A DNA stretch of 64,000 bases from Solibacillus merdavium (GCF_014836935.1 NZ_JACSPW010000001.1:434001-498000), one strand, 5' to 3'; counted from the first letter of the stretch, positions 19,076 to 27,908 are shown. Made by a program: numbers and translations. Notes: generated from the sequence alone by a model not told the origin.

Positions 19076-20014
19076 GTGAAATGGACAGAACTTTCGATTT
19101 TAACGACGCATGAGGCCGTTGATGCAGTGACGAACATTTTGCATGAAGCTGGTGCAAGTGGTGTAGTGATTGAAGATTCAAAGGAACTAGATAAAGAAAG
19201 AATCGATAAATTTGGTGAGATTTATGCACTGAATCCAGAAGACTTTCCAAAAACAGGTGTCATTGTAAAAGCATATTTATCAGCTTCAAGCTTTTTGGCG
19301 GAGACAATCGAAGAAATTAAGCTTGCAATTGCAAACCTTGTAAACTTTGATATAAATATTGGTGAAAATATTTTAACGCTTTGTGAAGTTGATGAGGAAG
19401 ATTGGTCAACGGCATGGAAACAATATTACCATCCTGTTAAAATTTCCGAACGCTTTACAATCGTACCAACTTGGGAAGATTATAAACCAGTGTCAACGGA
19501 TGAACTTATTATTGAACTAGATCCTGGTATGGCGTTTGGTACAGGTACGCATCCAACTACTGTTATGTGTCTGCAAGCGCTTGAAAAAGTTGTACAGCAA
19601 GGTCATACAGTTATCGATGTTGGTACAGGATCGGGTGTTCTATCTATCGGTGCTGCAATGCTTGGAGCGGAAAAAGTCCATGCACTGGATTTGGATGAGG
19701 TAGCTGTTAGAGCGGCACGTGAAAATGTGGAATTAAATAAAATGGATGCTATTGTTGAAGTATTCCACGGCAACTTATTGGATACAGTTAAGGAGCCTGC
19801 CGATATTGTAGTGGCGAATATTTTGGCTGAAATCATTATGTCATTTACTGATGATGCATTTTCAATTGTTAAACCTGGTGGACTTTATGTTACTTCAGGA
19901 ATCATTGGTGCCAAAAAAGATGAAGTAAAAGAAGCGTTGGAAAAATCCGGCTTCGAAATTGAAGAAGTTCTAATGATGGAAGACTGGGTAGCGATTATTT
20001 CGCGCCGTCCTTAA
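19076..20014 (+). CDS. prmA: Ribosomal protein L11 methyltransferase
   Basis: SAM-dependent enzyme that methylates L11. I choose GTG 19076, giving MKWTELSI, which matches the B. subtilis N-terminus; a TTG at 19070 is too close to the AAGGAG site. The 312 residues include the N-terminal L11-binding domain, [16 protein letters not shown] near residue 143, and the SAM motif [15 protein letters not shown] near 180. VVANILAEI near 245 is the NPPY-like motif typical of PrmA. It lies 14 bp after dnaJ, in the conserved heat-shock cluster order. Confidence 0.96.
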   Translation: MKWTELSILTTHEAVDAVTNILHEAGASGVVIEDSKELDKERIDKFGEIYALNPEDFPKTGVIVKAYLSASSFLAETIEEIKLAIANLVNFDINIGENILTLCEVDEEDWSTAWKQYYHPVKISERFTIVPTWEDYKPVSTDELIIELDPGMAFGTGTHPTTVMCLQALEKVVQQGHTVIDVGTGSGVLSIGAAMLGAEKVHALDLDEVAVRAARENVELNKMDAIVEVFHGNLLDTVKEPADIVVANILAEIIMSFTDDAFSIVKPGGLYVTSGIIGAKKDEVKEALEKSGFEIEEVLMMEDWVAIISRRP

Positions 20015-20027
20015 TTGAATTTCAGAG

Positions 20028-20059
20028 AACAACAGCTGTTTTGTGCAGCTGTTGTTTTT
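20028..20059 (+). terminator. Hairpin terminator between prmA and rsmE
   Basis: AACAACAGCTG (20028-20038) pairs with CAGCTGTTGTT (20046-20056), followed by TTTG. The T tract is short, so readthrough into rsmE is likely. Confidence 0.65.
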
Positions 20060-20080
20060 GTATAACAAGGAGTGAACACG

Positions 20081-20824
20081 ATGCAACGGTATTTTATTGA
20101 ATCACCCGGAAATAAAGAAAATGAATTTATTGTAACAGGTGAAAATGCACGTCATATTAGTAAAGTAATGAGGATGACAGTAGGGGAAGAAATCATCATT
20201 GTCCATGAGAATGTAGCAAATATATGTGAAATTGTTGAGATAGATCAGGATGTACGTGTCAAAAAGACCGGACAAACAATTCCATCACCGGAAATGCCCA
20301 TAAAGGTGGATATCGCATGTGGGTTGCCAAAAGGGGATAAACTGGAGCTGATTGCACAAAAAGCGACGGAACTAGGGATGTATGCAATGATTCCGTTTGC
20401 GGCAGAGCGCTCTATTGTGAAATGGGATGCTAAAAAAGCGAAAAAAAACCAAGAACGCCTGCAGAAAATTGCGCAGGAGGCTGCGGAGCAATCACACCGG
20501 ACACATATACCACAAGTTGAAGAGCCGATAAGCTTTAAACAGCTTATACAAAAATTCGCTAAGTATGATGCGATTTTTATTGCAGATGAAGAAGATGCTA
20601 AATTAGAAAACCGGACGAGCTTTAAACAAAAGCTTCAATCGCTTAATACTGATGAGGAATTACACATTCTTTGTATTTTTGGTCCGGAAGGTGGAATTTC
20701 CCGCAATGAATCAAAGGTACTGATCGAAGCTGGTGCACAAACAATGTCACTCGGTCCTCGTATATTGCGAACAGAAACAGCGCCGTTTTATGCTTTATCA
20801 GCAATTTCCTATGAATTTGAATAA
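20081..20824 (+). CDS. rsmE: 16S rRNA (uracil-1498-N3)-methyltransferase
   Basis: SPOUT-fold enzyme that methylates U1498 of 16S rRNA. ATG 20081 is preferred over an in-frame GTG at 20072 because AAGGAG (20067-20072) is 8 nt upstream and MQRYFIES fits the family. The 247 residues contain an N-terminal PUA-like domain and then DIACGLPKGDKLELIAQKATELG. The SAM-binding knot shows IFGPEGGISRNE and LGPRILRTETAPFYAL. It ends the heat-shock cluster; a strong terminator follows. In B. subtilis mtaB comes next, whereas here two extra genes intervene. Confidence 0.96.
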   Translation: MQRYFIESPGNKENEFIVTGENARHISKVMRMTVGEEIIIVHENVANICEIVEIDQDVRVKKTGQTIPSPEMPIKVDIACGLPKGDKLELIAQKATELGMYAMIPFAAERSIVKWDAKKAKKNQERLQKIAQEAAEQSHRTHIPQVEEPISFKQLIQKFAKYDAIFIADEEDAKLENRTSFKQKLQSLNTDEELHILCIFGPEGGISRNESKVLIEAGAQTMSLGPRILRTETAPFYALSAISYEFE

Positions 20825-20828
20825 AACG

Positions 20829-20872
20829 AAGGGATTGATTTGAAAGGTAACTTTCGAATCAATCCCTTTTTG
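20829..20872 (+). terminator. Intrinsic terminator after rsmE
   Basis: AAGGGATTGATTTGAAAG (20829-20846) pairs with CTTTCGAATCAATCCCTT (20851-20868), then TTTTG. Confidence 0.93.
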
Positions 20873-21160
20873 TATGTATGGATTAGTCCTATTTGATTAA
20901 TTTTATCTCAAATTCGAAATTTTTACTTGTATAATTACGTTTAATAATTGTACAATGTTTGTATAACATTGTAGCTCTTTTAAAGGTGATGGATATATTA
21001 ATAAAAGTTAAAGGTGAAATATCATGCTATAAGTCATTATTTCAACAGTTAATATTCAAATAAAGTAATAGGGCAATGAAGGAAGTTGCTAACGTTGTAC
21101 AACAATTAATTATTTATTTTAATCATTGTCCAATGCTTGGAATAAAAGGAGGCAGTAGAG
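20873..21160. promoter_or_regulatory. Upstream region of the desaturase gene with a perfect dyad
   Basis: TACAATGTT (20951-20959) and AACATTGTA (20965-20973) form a perfect 9-bp inverted repeat with a 5-bp spacer, typical of an operator in form. A related TTGTACAA occurs near 21095 and a TACAATGT again upstream of the next gene. No regulator gene is adjacent. The promoter itself is not clear. Confidence 0.4.
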
Positions 21161-22738
21161 ATGAAAAAAATTGCAGTAGTAGGTGCTGGACCTGGTGGAT
21201 TAGCGGTAGCGATGTTGATGGCACATAAAGGTTATGACGTAACAATTTATGAGAAACAGGCCTATGTAGGTGGGCGTACAAGTGAAATTAAGCTTGGTGA
21301 ATATAAATTCGATATGGGACCTACATTTTTGAACATGCTATATATAGCGGAGGAAATATTCGAATTAACTGGACGGAATATAAACGATTATGTGGATTTA
21401 ATTGATTTAAATCCAATGTATCAGTTGATTTTCCATGATAAAAAGATCAATATGACGCGTGATGCAAACGAAATGATTCGTCAAATCGACGAACTTTTCC
21501 CAGGAAATGAAGGTAGCTATGAACGTTATATGGAGCGTACTCAAAAGAAGTTGGAAGTTCTCGCGCCTGTTTTACAAGCCCCTATGAATCGACTGACAGA
21601 TTTATTGAATCCTAAAGTGATAAAAGCTGCGGGAGAATTAGAAATCGGTAACTCGCTTGTAGATACATTGTCAAAGTTCTATAAAGATGAAGATTTGCAG
21701 CTTGCCTTTACATTCCAAGCGAAGTATTTGGGGATGTCTCCGTGGGAAAGCCCGGGTGCCTTTTCGATCTTATCGTATATAGAGCATGCATTCGGTGTTT
21801 ACCATATAAAAGGCGGTATCAATAAATTAACGGACGCGATGGCAAAAGTCGTGACTGAATTAGGTGGGAAAATCCATCTTAATAGCGGTGTGAAAAAATT
21901 GAAAGTAAGCGGGAAAAAGGTGACAGGCTTACTGCTTGAGGATGGTCAGGAGATTGTAGCGGATGAAGTTATTATTAATGGGGATTTTGCCAATGCAATG
22001 ACTAGATTAGTAGAGCCAGGCGTATTAAAAAAATATACGCCTGAAAAATTGGAGAAGAAGCAATATTCATGTTCGACTTTTATGCTGTATTTAGGTGTGA
22101 ATAAACGTTTTGATCTTCCGCATCATACAATTTGGTTTGCAAAAGACTATCGTAAAAATGTAGAGGAAATTACGAAATCAAAGCTATTATCTGAAGATCC
22201 TTCAATCTATATTCAAAATGCAGTGGTTACAGATGAAACTGTAGCTCCGGAAGGGAAATCGACGCTTTATGTATTGGTACCTGTGCCTAACAATACAAGT
22301 GAAATAGACTGGACGAAAATAGCTGCACCTTTCCGTGATCTAATTTTAAATATGATATCAGATAAATTGGGGATTACGGATATTAGAGAATATATTGAAG
22401 AAGAGCGTATGATTTCGCCTATAGACTGGGAACGAGACATTCATGTTTATAAAGGGGCAACATTTAATTTGGGGCACCAGTTATCGCAAATGCTTGTATT
22501 CCGTCCACGCAATAAATTTGAAGAGCTTGACCATTGTTGGCTAGTAGGTGGGGGCACACACCCAGGAAGCGGCTTGCCGATTATTTTGGAATCTGCCCGT
22601 ATTACAGCCAACGGAATATTGAAAGAACATAAACAGCCGCTTCATCCAGTTAAGCCGTTACCGAAAGTCGAACACTATAAACCGGTACAAAAAGATAAGG
22701 ATCTAGCCCATCAGCCAGCAGCAATTCAAGTAAATTAA
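21161..22738 (+). CDS. Phytoene desaturase family FAD oxidoreductase (CrtN-like)
   Basis: FAD-dependent amine-oxidase-fold enzyme of the carotenoid desaturase family. The 525 residues start with the dinucleotide-binding motif VVGAGPGGLAVAMLMAHKGY, followed by VGGRTSEI and DMGPTF. The C-terminal family signature is GGGTHPGSGLPIILESARI near residue 465. In Firmicutes such enzymes act in C30 carotenoid synthesis, but no crtM synthase or other crt gene is in this window. The last 25 residues are an extra polar tail. AAAGGAGG precedes the ATG. Substrate is uncertain. Confidence 0.85.
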   Translation: MKKIAVVGAGPGGLAVAMLMAHKGYDVTIYEKQAYVGGRTSEIKLGEYKFDMGPTFLNMLYIAEEIFELTGRNINDYVDLIDLNPMYQLIFHDKKINMTRDANEMIRQIDELFPGNEGSYERYMERTQKKLEVLAPVLQAPMNRLTDLLNPKVIKAAGELEIGNSLVDTLSKFYKDEDLQLAFTFQAKYLGMSPWESPGAFSILSYIEHAFGVYHIKGGINKLTDAMAKVVTELGGKIHLNSGVKKLKVSGKKVTGLLLEDGQEIVADEVIINGDFANAMTRLVEPGVLKKYTPEKLEKKQYSCSTFMLYLGVNKRFDLPHHTIWFAKDYRKNVEEITKSKLLSEDPSIYIQNAVVTDETVAPEGKSTLYVLVPVPNNTSEIDWTKIAAPFRDLILNMISDKLGITDIREYIEEERMISPIDWERDIHVYKGATFNLGHQLSQMLVFRPRNKFEELDHCWLVGGGTHPGSGLPIILESARITANGILKEHKQPLHPVKPLPKVEHYKPVQKDKDLAHQPAAIQVN

Positions 22739-22767
22739 TACCGAATTTTTTGGAACTTTTAATTGTA

Positions 22768-22779
22768 TAATACGTATTA
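22768..22779. promoter_or_regulatory. Palindrome upstream of the PH-domain gene
   Basis: TAATACGTATTA is a perfect 12-bp palindrome within TTGTATAATACGTATTACAA. It overlaps a TATAAT hexamer (22766-22771). TACAATGTATGCA just after it resembles TACAATGTTTGTA before the desaturase gene, hinting at shared control. Confidence 0.35.
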
Positions 22780-22808
22780 CAATGTATGCAATTAAAGGAG
22801 GCACAATA

Positions 22809-23423
22809 ATGTTTAAAAAATTTGCTTCAGATGCTTTAGGCTTATCTGATATTGGTGTAGTTATTTCAAGGGAAGATTTTGACAAGACAGACGCAGATGA
22901 TTTTATTTTTAATGAAATGGATGAAAAAATCTATTTTCTTATTAAGACGAAAGCAGATGAATATTGCTTTACAAACTATGCATTAATTCACGTAGATGGT
23001 GCTAATGCAATTAGTAAAAAGCGTATGCTGCGTCGCTATGACTATGAGTATTTCGCTCTTGATGAAGTGTTGTTGGAAACGGCGGGTACAATTGATTTAG
23101 ACGTAGAAATTAAATTTGTCATCGGCAATATTCCTTTGAGCATCGATATTCATAAAAAGTATTTAACTGAAATAAAGGATTTATATAAAGCGCTTCATGC
23201 TATATCAATGGAACAAAAAGCGAATTCCTTCAATATGGATGCGGCAAAACAGAGTCTGAATTTGGCAGCTTCTTCACTAGGGCGTACAGGTGCTGACGGG
23301 GTTTCTCCGGCAGTTGCTTTTAAAGAAATTACGTCATTTTCACACAGCTGGCTCATCGATCAAAAGAAAGCATTTGTAAAAAAAGATTTTGGAGATGTTT
23401 TCGAAAAATACATTAATAACTAA
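22809..23423 (+). CDS. PH-domain protein of the YvbH family
   Basis: The 204-residue soluble protein has a bacterial pleckstrin-homology domain over about residues 1-120 (GLSDIGVVISREDFDK, EYCFTNYALIHVDG, KRMLRRYDYEYF) and a C-terminal helical region like the YvbH oligomerisation part. Its function in Bacillales is unknown. ATG 22809 is chosen because AAAGGAGG (22794-22801) lies 7 nt upstream; an earlier start at 22782 would place that site inside the gene. It follows the desaturase by 70 bp and may share its control. Confidence 0.8.
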   Translation: MFKKFASDALGLSDIGVVISREDFDKTDADDFIFNEMDEKIYFLIKTKADEYCFTNYALIHVDGANAISKKRMLRRYDYEYFALDEVLLETAGTIDLDVEIKFVIGNIPLSIDIHKKYLTEIKDLYKALHAISMEQKANSFNMDAAKQSLNLAASSLGRTGADGVSPAVAFKEITSFSHSWLIDQKKAFVKKDFGDVFEKYINN

Positions 23424-23468
23424 AAGTAGAAGCGTGCGGTATTCAATACTGCGCGCTTCTACTTTTTG
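23422..23468 (+). terminator. Intrinsic terminator after the PH-domain gene
   Basis: A long hairpin: AAAAGTAGAAGCGTGCGGTA (from 23422) pairs with TACTGCGCGCTTCTACTTTT (to 23466), with a short loop and a T tract. Confidence 0.93.
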
Positions 23469-23489
23469 CAGGAATTTATAGGCTCCGTA

Positions 23490-23950
23490 ATATGGGGACG
23501 GTTTTCTAATAAAATTCCACTTGATTGATTGGTGGGCTACGACAAGACAGCGCTAAAGCCACGTGATACATTTCTTTATCGTGAATTTATGTTTGCGAAG
23601 CCCACCAATCCCAAAATTTTTAATCTCGTTATAAAGTGGTGGAATAAAAGCTGTTTTTCAGTACACCCCTAAAATAAAGGGAGATTTTACTGTTATTTGA
23701 AATATGTAGCTCATTTTAGGGTAAATAAGGGAACGTTTTACCGTTATCTTAAATAAATTCCTGGAATTTTATGATTTTTAGGTCAATAACGGAAATTCCT
23801 TCCCTTATTTTCATCATTTTTTAAGTTATTTTAAAAATAACGGAAATTCCTTCCTCTATTTATCTCATTACACAATTCAATCTACAAAAGCTTTGGAGCC
23901 ACGCCGCCTGGAATGTCTGCCCCGGAACGTCGGCGCTCAAGGTTACAAAA
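23490..23950 (-). repeat. Extended interspersed repeat, copy B (inverted relative to copy C)
   Basis: This stretch is homologous, in reverse complement, to most of 34340-34880. From left to right it holds GGCTCCGTAATATGGGGA and a perfect 12-bp inverted repeat, GATTGGTGGGCT (23527-23538) with AGCCCACCAATC (23599-23610). It then has the four-box core and finally a GC-rich end, GCTTTGGAGCCACGCCGCC. No protein is encoded. It fills most of the 764-bp gap before mtaB. Confidence 0.8.
23672..23861 (-). repeat. Four-box 51-61-51 palindrome element, copy B core
   Basis: Boxes of 27 bp start at 23672, 23723, 23784 and 23835, with steps of 51, 61 and 51 bp. The third reads AATAACGGAAATTCC then TTCCCTTATTT. 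The central gap is the reverse complement of the CCTAAAAAACATGAAATTTC gap of copies C and D, which fixes the orientation as minus. Confidence 0.88.
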
Positions 23951-23986
23951 GTAATCAATTTTATAATTTAAGAGTAGTTATCATGT

Positions 23987-24029
23987 AAAAAGACTTTTAA
24001 GATGAAATGCGCATTTTAAAAGTCTTTTT
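23987..24029 (+). terminator. Orphan intrinsic terminator after copy B
   Basis: AAAAGACTTTTAA (23987-23999) pairs with TTAAAAGTCTTTTTC (from 24016). No gene lies between it and the preceding terminator at 23422-23468, so it would only end a transcript that crosses or starts within repeat copy B. Confidence 0.75.
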
Positions 24030-24187
24030 CTATGCGCAAATTATTAAACATGAAGGTTAAAAAGATAGGCTTTGCATAGCGTTTTGTGCTATTATAAAAC
24101 ACGTTGATATTTTATCTGCAGTAAGCTAATTGAAGACTATGCCACTGGCAAATTGATAAGTGTAACCTTGAAAGGATGATATAAATT

Positions 24188-25537
24188 ATGAGTTACGAAC
24201 GTACTAAAACCGTATCTCTACATACATTAGGGTGTAAAGTTAACCACTACGAAACAGAAGCTATTTGGCAATTATTTAAAGAACAAGGATATGAGCGTAC
24301 AGAGTTTGATCATCAGGCGGACGTTTATGTTATTAATACATGTACTGTAACGAATACAGGGGATAAAAAGTCCCGCCAAGTTATTCGCCGTGCAATACGC
24401 CAAAATCCGGATGCAGTAATTTGTGTTACAGGCTGTTATGCACAAACATCACCAGCTGAGATTATGGCCATTCCAGGTGTTGATATTGTCGTAGGTACAC
24501 AGGATCGTGATAAAATGCTTGGCTATATCGAGCAATACCGTAATGAACGTCAGCCAATTAATGCTGTACGTAATATTATGAAAAATCGTGTGTATGAAGA
24601 GTTGGACGTACCAGCATTTACAGACCGTACGCGTGCATCGCTTAAAATCCAGGAAGGCTGTAACAACTTCTGTACATTCTGTATCATCCCATGGGCGCGC
24701 GGGTTAATGCGTTCACGTGATCCGGAAGAAGTTATTCGTCAGGCACAGCAGCTAGTGGATGCGGGATATTTGGAAATCGTCCTTACAGGTATTCACACAG
24801 GAGGATACGGACAAGACTTCAAAGACTATAACCTAGCACAGCTGTTACGTGACTTGGAAGCACAAGTTAAAGGCTTGAAACGTTTACGTATTTCTTCAAT
24901 TGAAGCATCTCAATTAACGGATGAAGTGATTGAAGTACTGCAAAACTCTGAGATTGTAGTAAACCATTTACACATTCCGATTCAATCGGGTTCTGATACA
25001 GTATTAAAACGCATGCGTCGTAAATACACGATGGAATTTTTCGCAGAACGTCTTGAGAAACTGAAGATTGCTTTACCGGACTTAGCTGTTACGTCTGACG
25101 TAATCGTAGGTTTTCCAGGTGAAACGGAAGAAGAGTTTATGGAAACATTTAATTTCATTCGCGACCATAAATTTTCTGAGCTTCACGTATTCCCATACTC
25201 ACAGCGTACGGGTACACCTGCTGCAAGAATGGACGACCAAGTGGATGAGGAAATCAAAAACGAACGTGTTCACCGTCTAATTGCATTAAATGATCAATTG
25301 GCAAAAGAATATGCGTCTCGTTTTGAAGGTGAAGTGCTGGAAGTTATTCCTGAAGAGCGCTTTAAAGATGGGGACAATGAAAATCTTTATGTTGGTTATA
25401 CAACAAATTATTTAAAAGTTATTTTTGAAGGCAATGAGAACATGGTAGGTCAGCTAGTAAAAGTTAAAGTTACAAAAGCAGGCTATCCATATAACGAAGG
25501 GCAATTTGTTCGTGTTATGGAAGAGTTGTTAAATTAA
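24188..25537 (+). CDS. mtaB: tRNA (N6-threonylcarbamoyladenosine37-C2)-methylthiotransferase
   Basis: Radical SAM enzyme that converts t6A37 to ms2t6A in ANN-decoding tRNAs. The 449 residues have an N-terminal MTTase domain with HTLGCKVNHYETEA and NTCTVTNTGDKKSRQ, whose cysteines bind the auxiliary cluster. The radical SAM site is EGCNNFCTFCIIPWARG near residue 157, and a C-terminal TRAM domain ends GYPYNEGQFVRVMEE. It is very close to B. subtilis YqeV. AAAGGATG precedes the ATG. A terminator follows. Confidence 0.98.
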   Translation: MSYERTKTVSLHTLGCKVNHYETEAIWQLFKEQGYERTEFDHQADVYVINTCTVTNTGDKKSRQVIRRAIRQNPDAVICVTGCYAQTSPAEIMAIPGVDIVVGTQDRDKMLGYIEQYRNERQPINAVRNIMKNRVYEELDVPAFTDRTRASLKIQEGCNNFCTFCIIPWARGLMRSRDPEEVIRQAQQLVDAGYLEIVLTGIHTGGYGQDFKDYNLAQLLRDLEAQVKGLKRLRISSIEASQLTDEVIEVLQNSEIVVNHLHIPIQSGSDTVLKRMRRKYTMEFFAERLEKLKIALPDLAVTSDVIVGFPGETEEEFMETFNFIRDHKFSELHVFPYSQRTGTPAARMDDQVDEEIKNERVHRLIALNDQLAKEYASRFEGEVLEVIPEERFKDGDNENLYVGYTTNYLKVIFEGNENMVGQLVKVKVTKAGYPYNEGQFVRVMEELLN

Positions 25538-25543
25538 ATAGAT

Positions 25544-25585
25544 AGGGTTGTATAGAAGTGAAAACTTTTATGCAACCTTTTTTTA
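25544..25585 (+). terminator. Intrinsic terminator after mtaB
   Basis: GGTTGTATAGAAGT pairs with ACTTTTATGCAACC around GAAA (25546-25577), followed by TTTTTTTATT. Confidence 0.88.
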
Positions 25586-25722
25586 TTGTACGCAAAAGTT
25601 TTAGTTTGTAATTTCCAGCATATTATATAATACGTGTCCAAAAGATTTCTTAGTTTTATTGCTATTGGCATATTCTAATTAAAAGCGGGTATTGGTCATT
25701 TATGATGGACGGGAGATGGGAA

Positions 25723-26199
25723 ATGGGACAAGAGTTTTCAAAAGATCAGTTGACGAAATTATCTATCGTAGAAATACCGGACGGGGTAATTGGAAACATA
25801 CATCAATTCAAAAATTTCGATCCATCAAGAATTCTACACTATGAGTTGAAAGAGGACTGTTTATTAATTTATATGGAAGAGTGGGTTAGGTTGGAGGCAA
25901 TTAATGAATTTTCTGGCACAGTTGAAGATTTTCGCAATGAGGTAGAACGGGGGATCAGACCGGAAGTAGAGGCTTTTGAATCGTTTGAGTACAATGAAGA
26001 TTTATCCGAACTTAAATTTACAGTGAAACGGGATCTATTTGAACAGGACATTCTAGCCGAAATGCTGGAAATAAGTATAGTAGAGGATGCCATTAAATTT
26101 CAAATATATAGTCGTAAATCTATCGGTGTTCAAGTATATTATCTTGATGACAAGACGAAGCTAGTATTTGAGCAACGGTTTTATCCGGAATCTAGATAA
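25723..26199 (+). CDS. Uncharacterised 158-residue protein
   Basis: Not recognised. It is a soluble, acidic protein without signal peptide, rich in alternating charged and hydrophobic residues (ILHYELKEDCLLIYMEEWVR, AIKFQIYSRKSIGVQVYYLD), suggesting beta strands. The start is uncertain: ATG 25702, 25705 and 25723 are in frame; GGGAG at 25711-25715 favours 25723. Its stop is 19 nt before the lipoprotein gene, whose ribosome binding site directly follows, so the two look like an operon. Confidence 0.65.
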   Translation: MGQEFSKDQLTKLSIVEIPDGVIGNIHQFKNFDPSRILHYELKEDCLLIYMEEWVRLEAINEFSGTVEDFRNEVERGIRPEVEAFESFEYNEDLSELKFTVKRDLFEQDILAEMLEISIVEDAIKFQIYSRKSIGVQVYYLDDKTKLVFEQRFYPESR

Positions 26200-26218
26200 A
26201 GAAGGTGAAGCAATTTAT

Positions 26219-26749
26219 ATGAAATGGATATGGATGCTTGCTATGTTATTTGTTTTATATGGTTGCACTGAGGAAAAAGTAGTTCAAACCGAATTGGAAC
26301 TACCAACTGTAGAAGTGAATATACCTCCAGAAGTGGCACGTCAATATGGATCGCTGAATATTGAATATAAGGCTTCGGAAGTTCAAAAGACGATACAGCC
26401 TGATGGGGTTGTTTCTTTACAGATGAACGAGCGGCAACTTAGTGAAATTTCTCAACAGACGCAGCAGTTTCTTGAAGAATATAAAGAGGTAAGCGGAAAG
26501 AGTTCAGGCGATGGAGTGATTAGTATTACGTCAAATGACACGTACTCGGAATGGGAGATTACTTTATCGGACGATTCGATTATGCAACAAGAAGCATTTG
26601 ATTTGGCACAAGAACATTTAGTAAAAAATATTTTAACTTACCAATTGGCGAATCGACATCAGCCTGAATTGAGAATCCGGTATTTGCAGAGCTCAGGTGA
26701 ACAATTGGATGAGAAAATCATACGTACAGAATTTGCCTATTCCGATTAA
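26219..26749 (+). CDS. Putative lipoprotein
   Basis: The 176-residue product starts MKWIWMLAMLFVLYGC, a signal peptide with a lipobox ending at Cys 16, so it should be lipidated on the outer face of the membrane. The rest is polar, with SEISQQTQQFLEEYKEVSGK and a repeated beta-like pattern. No known domain is recognised. AAGGTGAAG lies 8 nt before the ATG; a longer frame from 26168 would overlap the upstream gene and hide the signal peptide. It probably works with the preceding 158-residue protein. Confidence 0.75.
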   Translation: MKWIWMLAMLFVLYGCTEEKVVQTELELPTVEVNIPPEVARQYGSLNIEYKASEVQKTIQPDGVVSLQMNERQLSEISQQTQQFLEEYKEVSGKSSGDGVISITSNDTYSEWEITLSDDSIMQQEAFDLAQEHLVKNILTYQLANRHQPELRIRYLQSSGEQLDEKIIRTEFAYSD

Positions 26750-26769
26750 TAATTTGAATTGTATGATAA

Positions 26770-26798
26770 TTTAACTCAAATAAAATACATGCTAAAAT
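26770..26798 (+). promoter_or_regulatory. Extended -10 promoter for deoC
   Basis: TGCTAAAAT (26790-26798) with a weak TTTAAC (26770-26775) at 17 bp. The string ACATGCTAAAATAG is shared with the dnaJ promoter. Confidence 0.5.
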
Positions 26799-26846
26799 AG
26801 TAGATGTACGGACAACTAAAGAAATAGTAAAAGGAGTAATGATACA

Positions 26847-27515
26847 ATGACTCAAAATTATGCGGTAATGATCGATCATACTTTATTAAAAGCTGACTCT
26901 ACAAAAAACCAGGTAGAAAAAATCTGTGCAGAGGCGAAACAATACGGCTTTGCTTCAGTATGCGTGAATCCAACATGGGTAAAATTCAGTGCTCAACAAT
27001 TAGAAGGAACTGAAGTAAAAGTATGTACAGTTATCGGTTTCCCATTAGGAGCTACAACTTCGGCGGTAAAAGCGTTTGAAACGAAAGACGCGATTAAAAA
27101 TGGTGCCGGTGAAATTGATATGGTCATCAACATTGGTGCCTTAAAAGATGGTGACTTCGATTTAGTGCGTGAAGATATTAAAGCAGTAGTAGATGCTGCA
27201 AATGGTACTTTAGTAAAAGTAATAATTGAAACTTGTCTTTTAACGGATGAGGAAAAAGTAAAAGCATGTGAATTGGCAGTTGAAGCAGGTGCTGATTTCG
27301 TAAAAACTTCAACTGGCTTCTCAACAGGTGGAGCAACAGCGGAAGACATCGCTTTAATGCGAAAAACAGTTGGCCCGGACCTTGGTGTGAAAGCATCTGG
27401 AGGAGTTCGTAGCTTGGAAGATATGCAAAATATGATTGATAATGGAGCCACTAGAATCGGCGCATCATCAGGTGTTGCAATAATGAATGGATTAAAATCA
27501 GATTCTAATTACTAA
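26847..27515 (+). CDS. deoC: Deoxyribose-phosphate aldolase
   Basis: Cleaves 2-deoxyribose 5-phosphate to acetaldehyde and glyceraldehyde 3-phosphate in deoxynucleoside catabolism. The 222 residues show [11 protein letters not shown] at the N-terminus, [34 protein letters not shown], and [16 protein letters not shown], whose lysine forms the Schiff base. [14 protein letters not shown] follows. AAAGGAG precedes the ATG. It lies alone here, without nupC, pdp or deoR, but cdd (another nucleoside salvage gene) is 11 kb downstream. Confidence 0.96.
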   Translation: MTQNYAVMIDHTLLKADSTKNQVEKICAEAKQYGFASVCVNPTWVKFSAQQLEGTEVKVCTVIGFPLGATTSAVKAFETKDAIKNGAGEIDMVINIGALKDGDFDLVREDIKAVVDAANGTLVKVIIETCLLTDEEKVKACELAVEAGADFVKTSTGFSTGGATAEDIALMRKTVGPDLGVKASGGVRSLEDMQNMIDNGATRIGASSGVAIMNGLKSDSNY

Positions 27516-27529
27516 ATAGATAGTTTTTG

Positions 27530-27558
27530 TTGACTCTTTTTTAATGATAAGCTATACT
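27530..27558 (+). promoter_or_regulatory. Sigma-A promoter for rpsU
   Basis: TTGACT (27530-27535), 17 bp, TATACT (27553-27558), close to consensus. It gives a leader of about 60 nt for rpsU. Confidence 0.8.
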
Positions 27559-27625
27559 ACTTTAGTACACATTAACTAAATGTTAATGATTGTATTGACG
27601 TGTGTTCGGAGGGAGGGAAAGAGAG

Positions 27626-27799
27626 ATGTCAAAAACTGTCGTTCGCAAAAACGAATCGCTTGAAGATGCTCTTCGTCGCTTCAAACGTACTGTATCAAAA
27701 TCAGGTACAATTCAGGAAGTTAGAAAGCGCGAGTTCTACGAAAAACCTAGCGTTAAGCGTAAAAAGAAATCAGAAGCTGCACGTAAACGTAAGTGGTAA
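27626..27799 (+). CDS. rpsU: 30S ribosomal protein S21
   Basis: Small ribosomal protein of 57 residues: [40 protein letters not shown], and a basic tail. ATG 27626 is the family start; an in-frame GTG at 27602 would include the purine-rich GGAGGGAGGG ribosome binding region. It has its own strong sigma-A promoter and a terminator. In B. subtilis yqeY follows rpsU; here it is absent from the window. Confidence 0.98.
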   Translation: MSKTVVRKNESLEDALRRFKRTVSKSGTIQEVRKREFYEKPSVKRKKKSEAARKRKW

Positions 27800-27867
27800 T
27801 TTTCCCTATAAAAACCCTACGTTCATAACACGCAATTTTCAGATTTAACTGAGCAGACAAATGATAT

Positions 27868-27908
27868 AATCCCCAAGCTACTAATGTGGCTTGGGGATTA
27901 TTTATTTA
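27868..27908 (+). terminator. Intrinsic terminator after rpsU
   Basis: AATCCCCAAGC (27868-27878) pairs perfectly with GCTTGGGGATT (27889-27899), then ATTTATTT. Confidence 0.88.
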
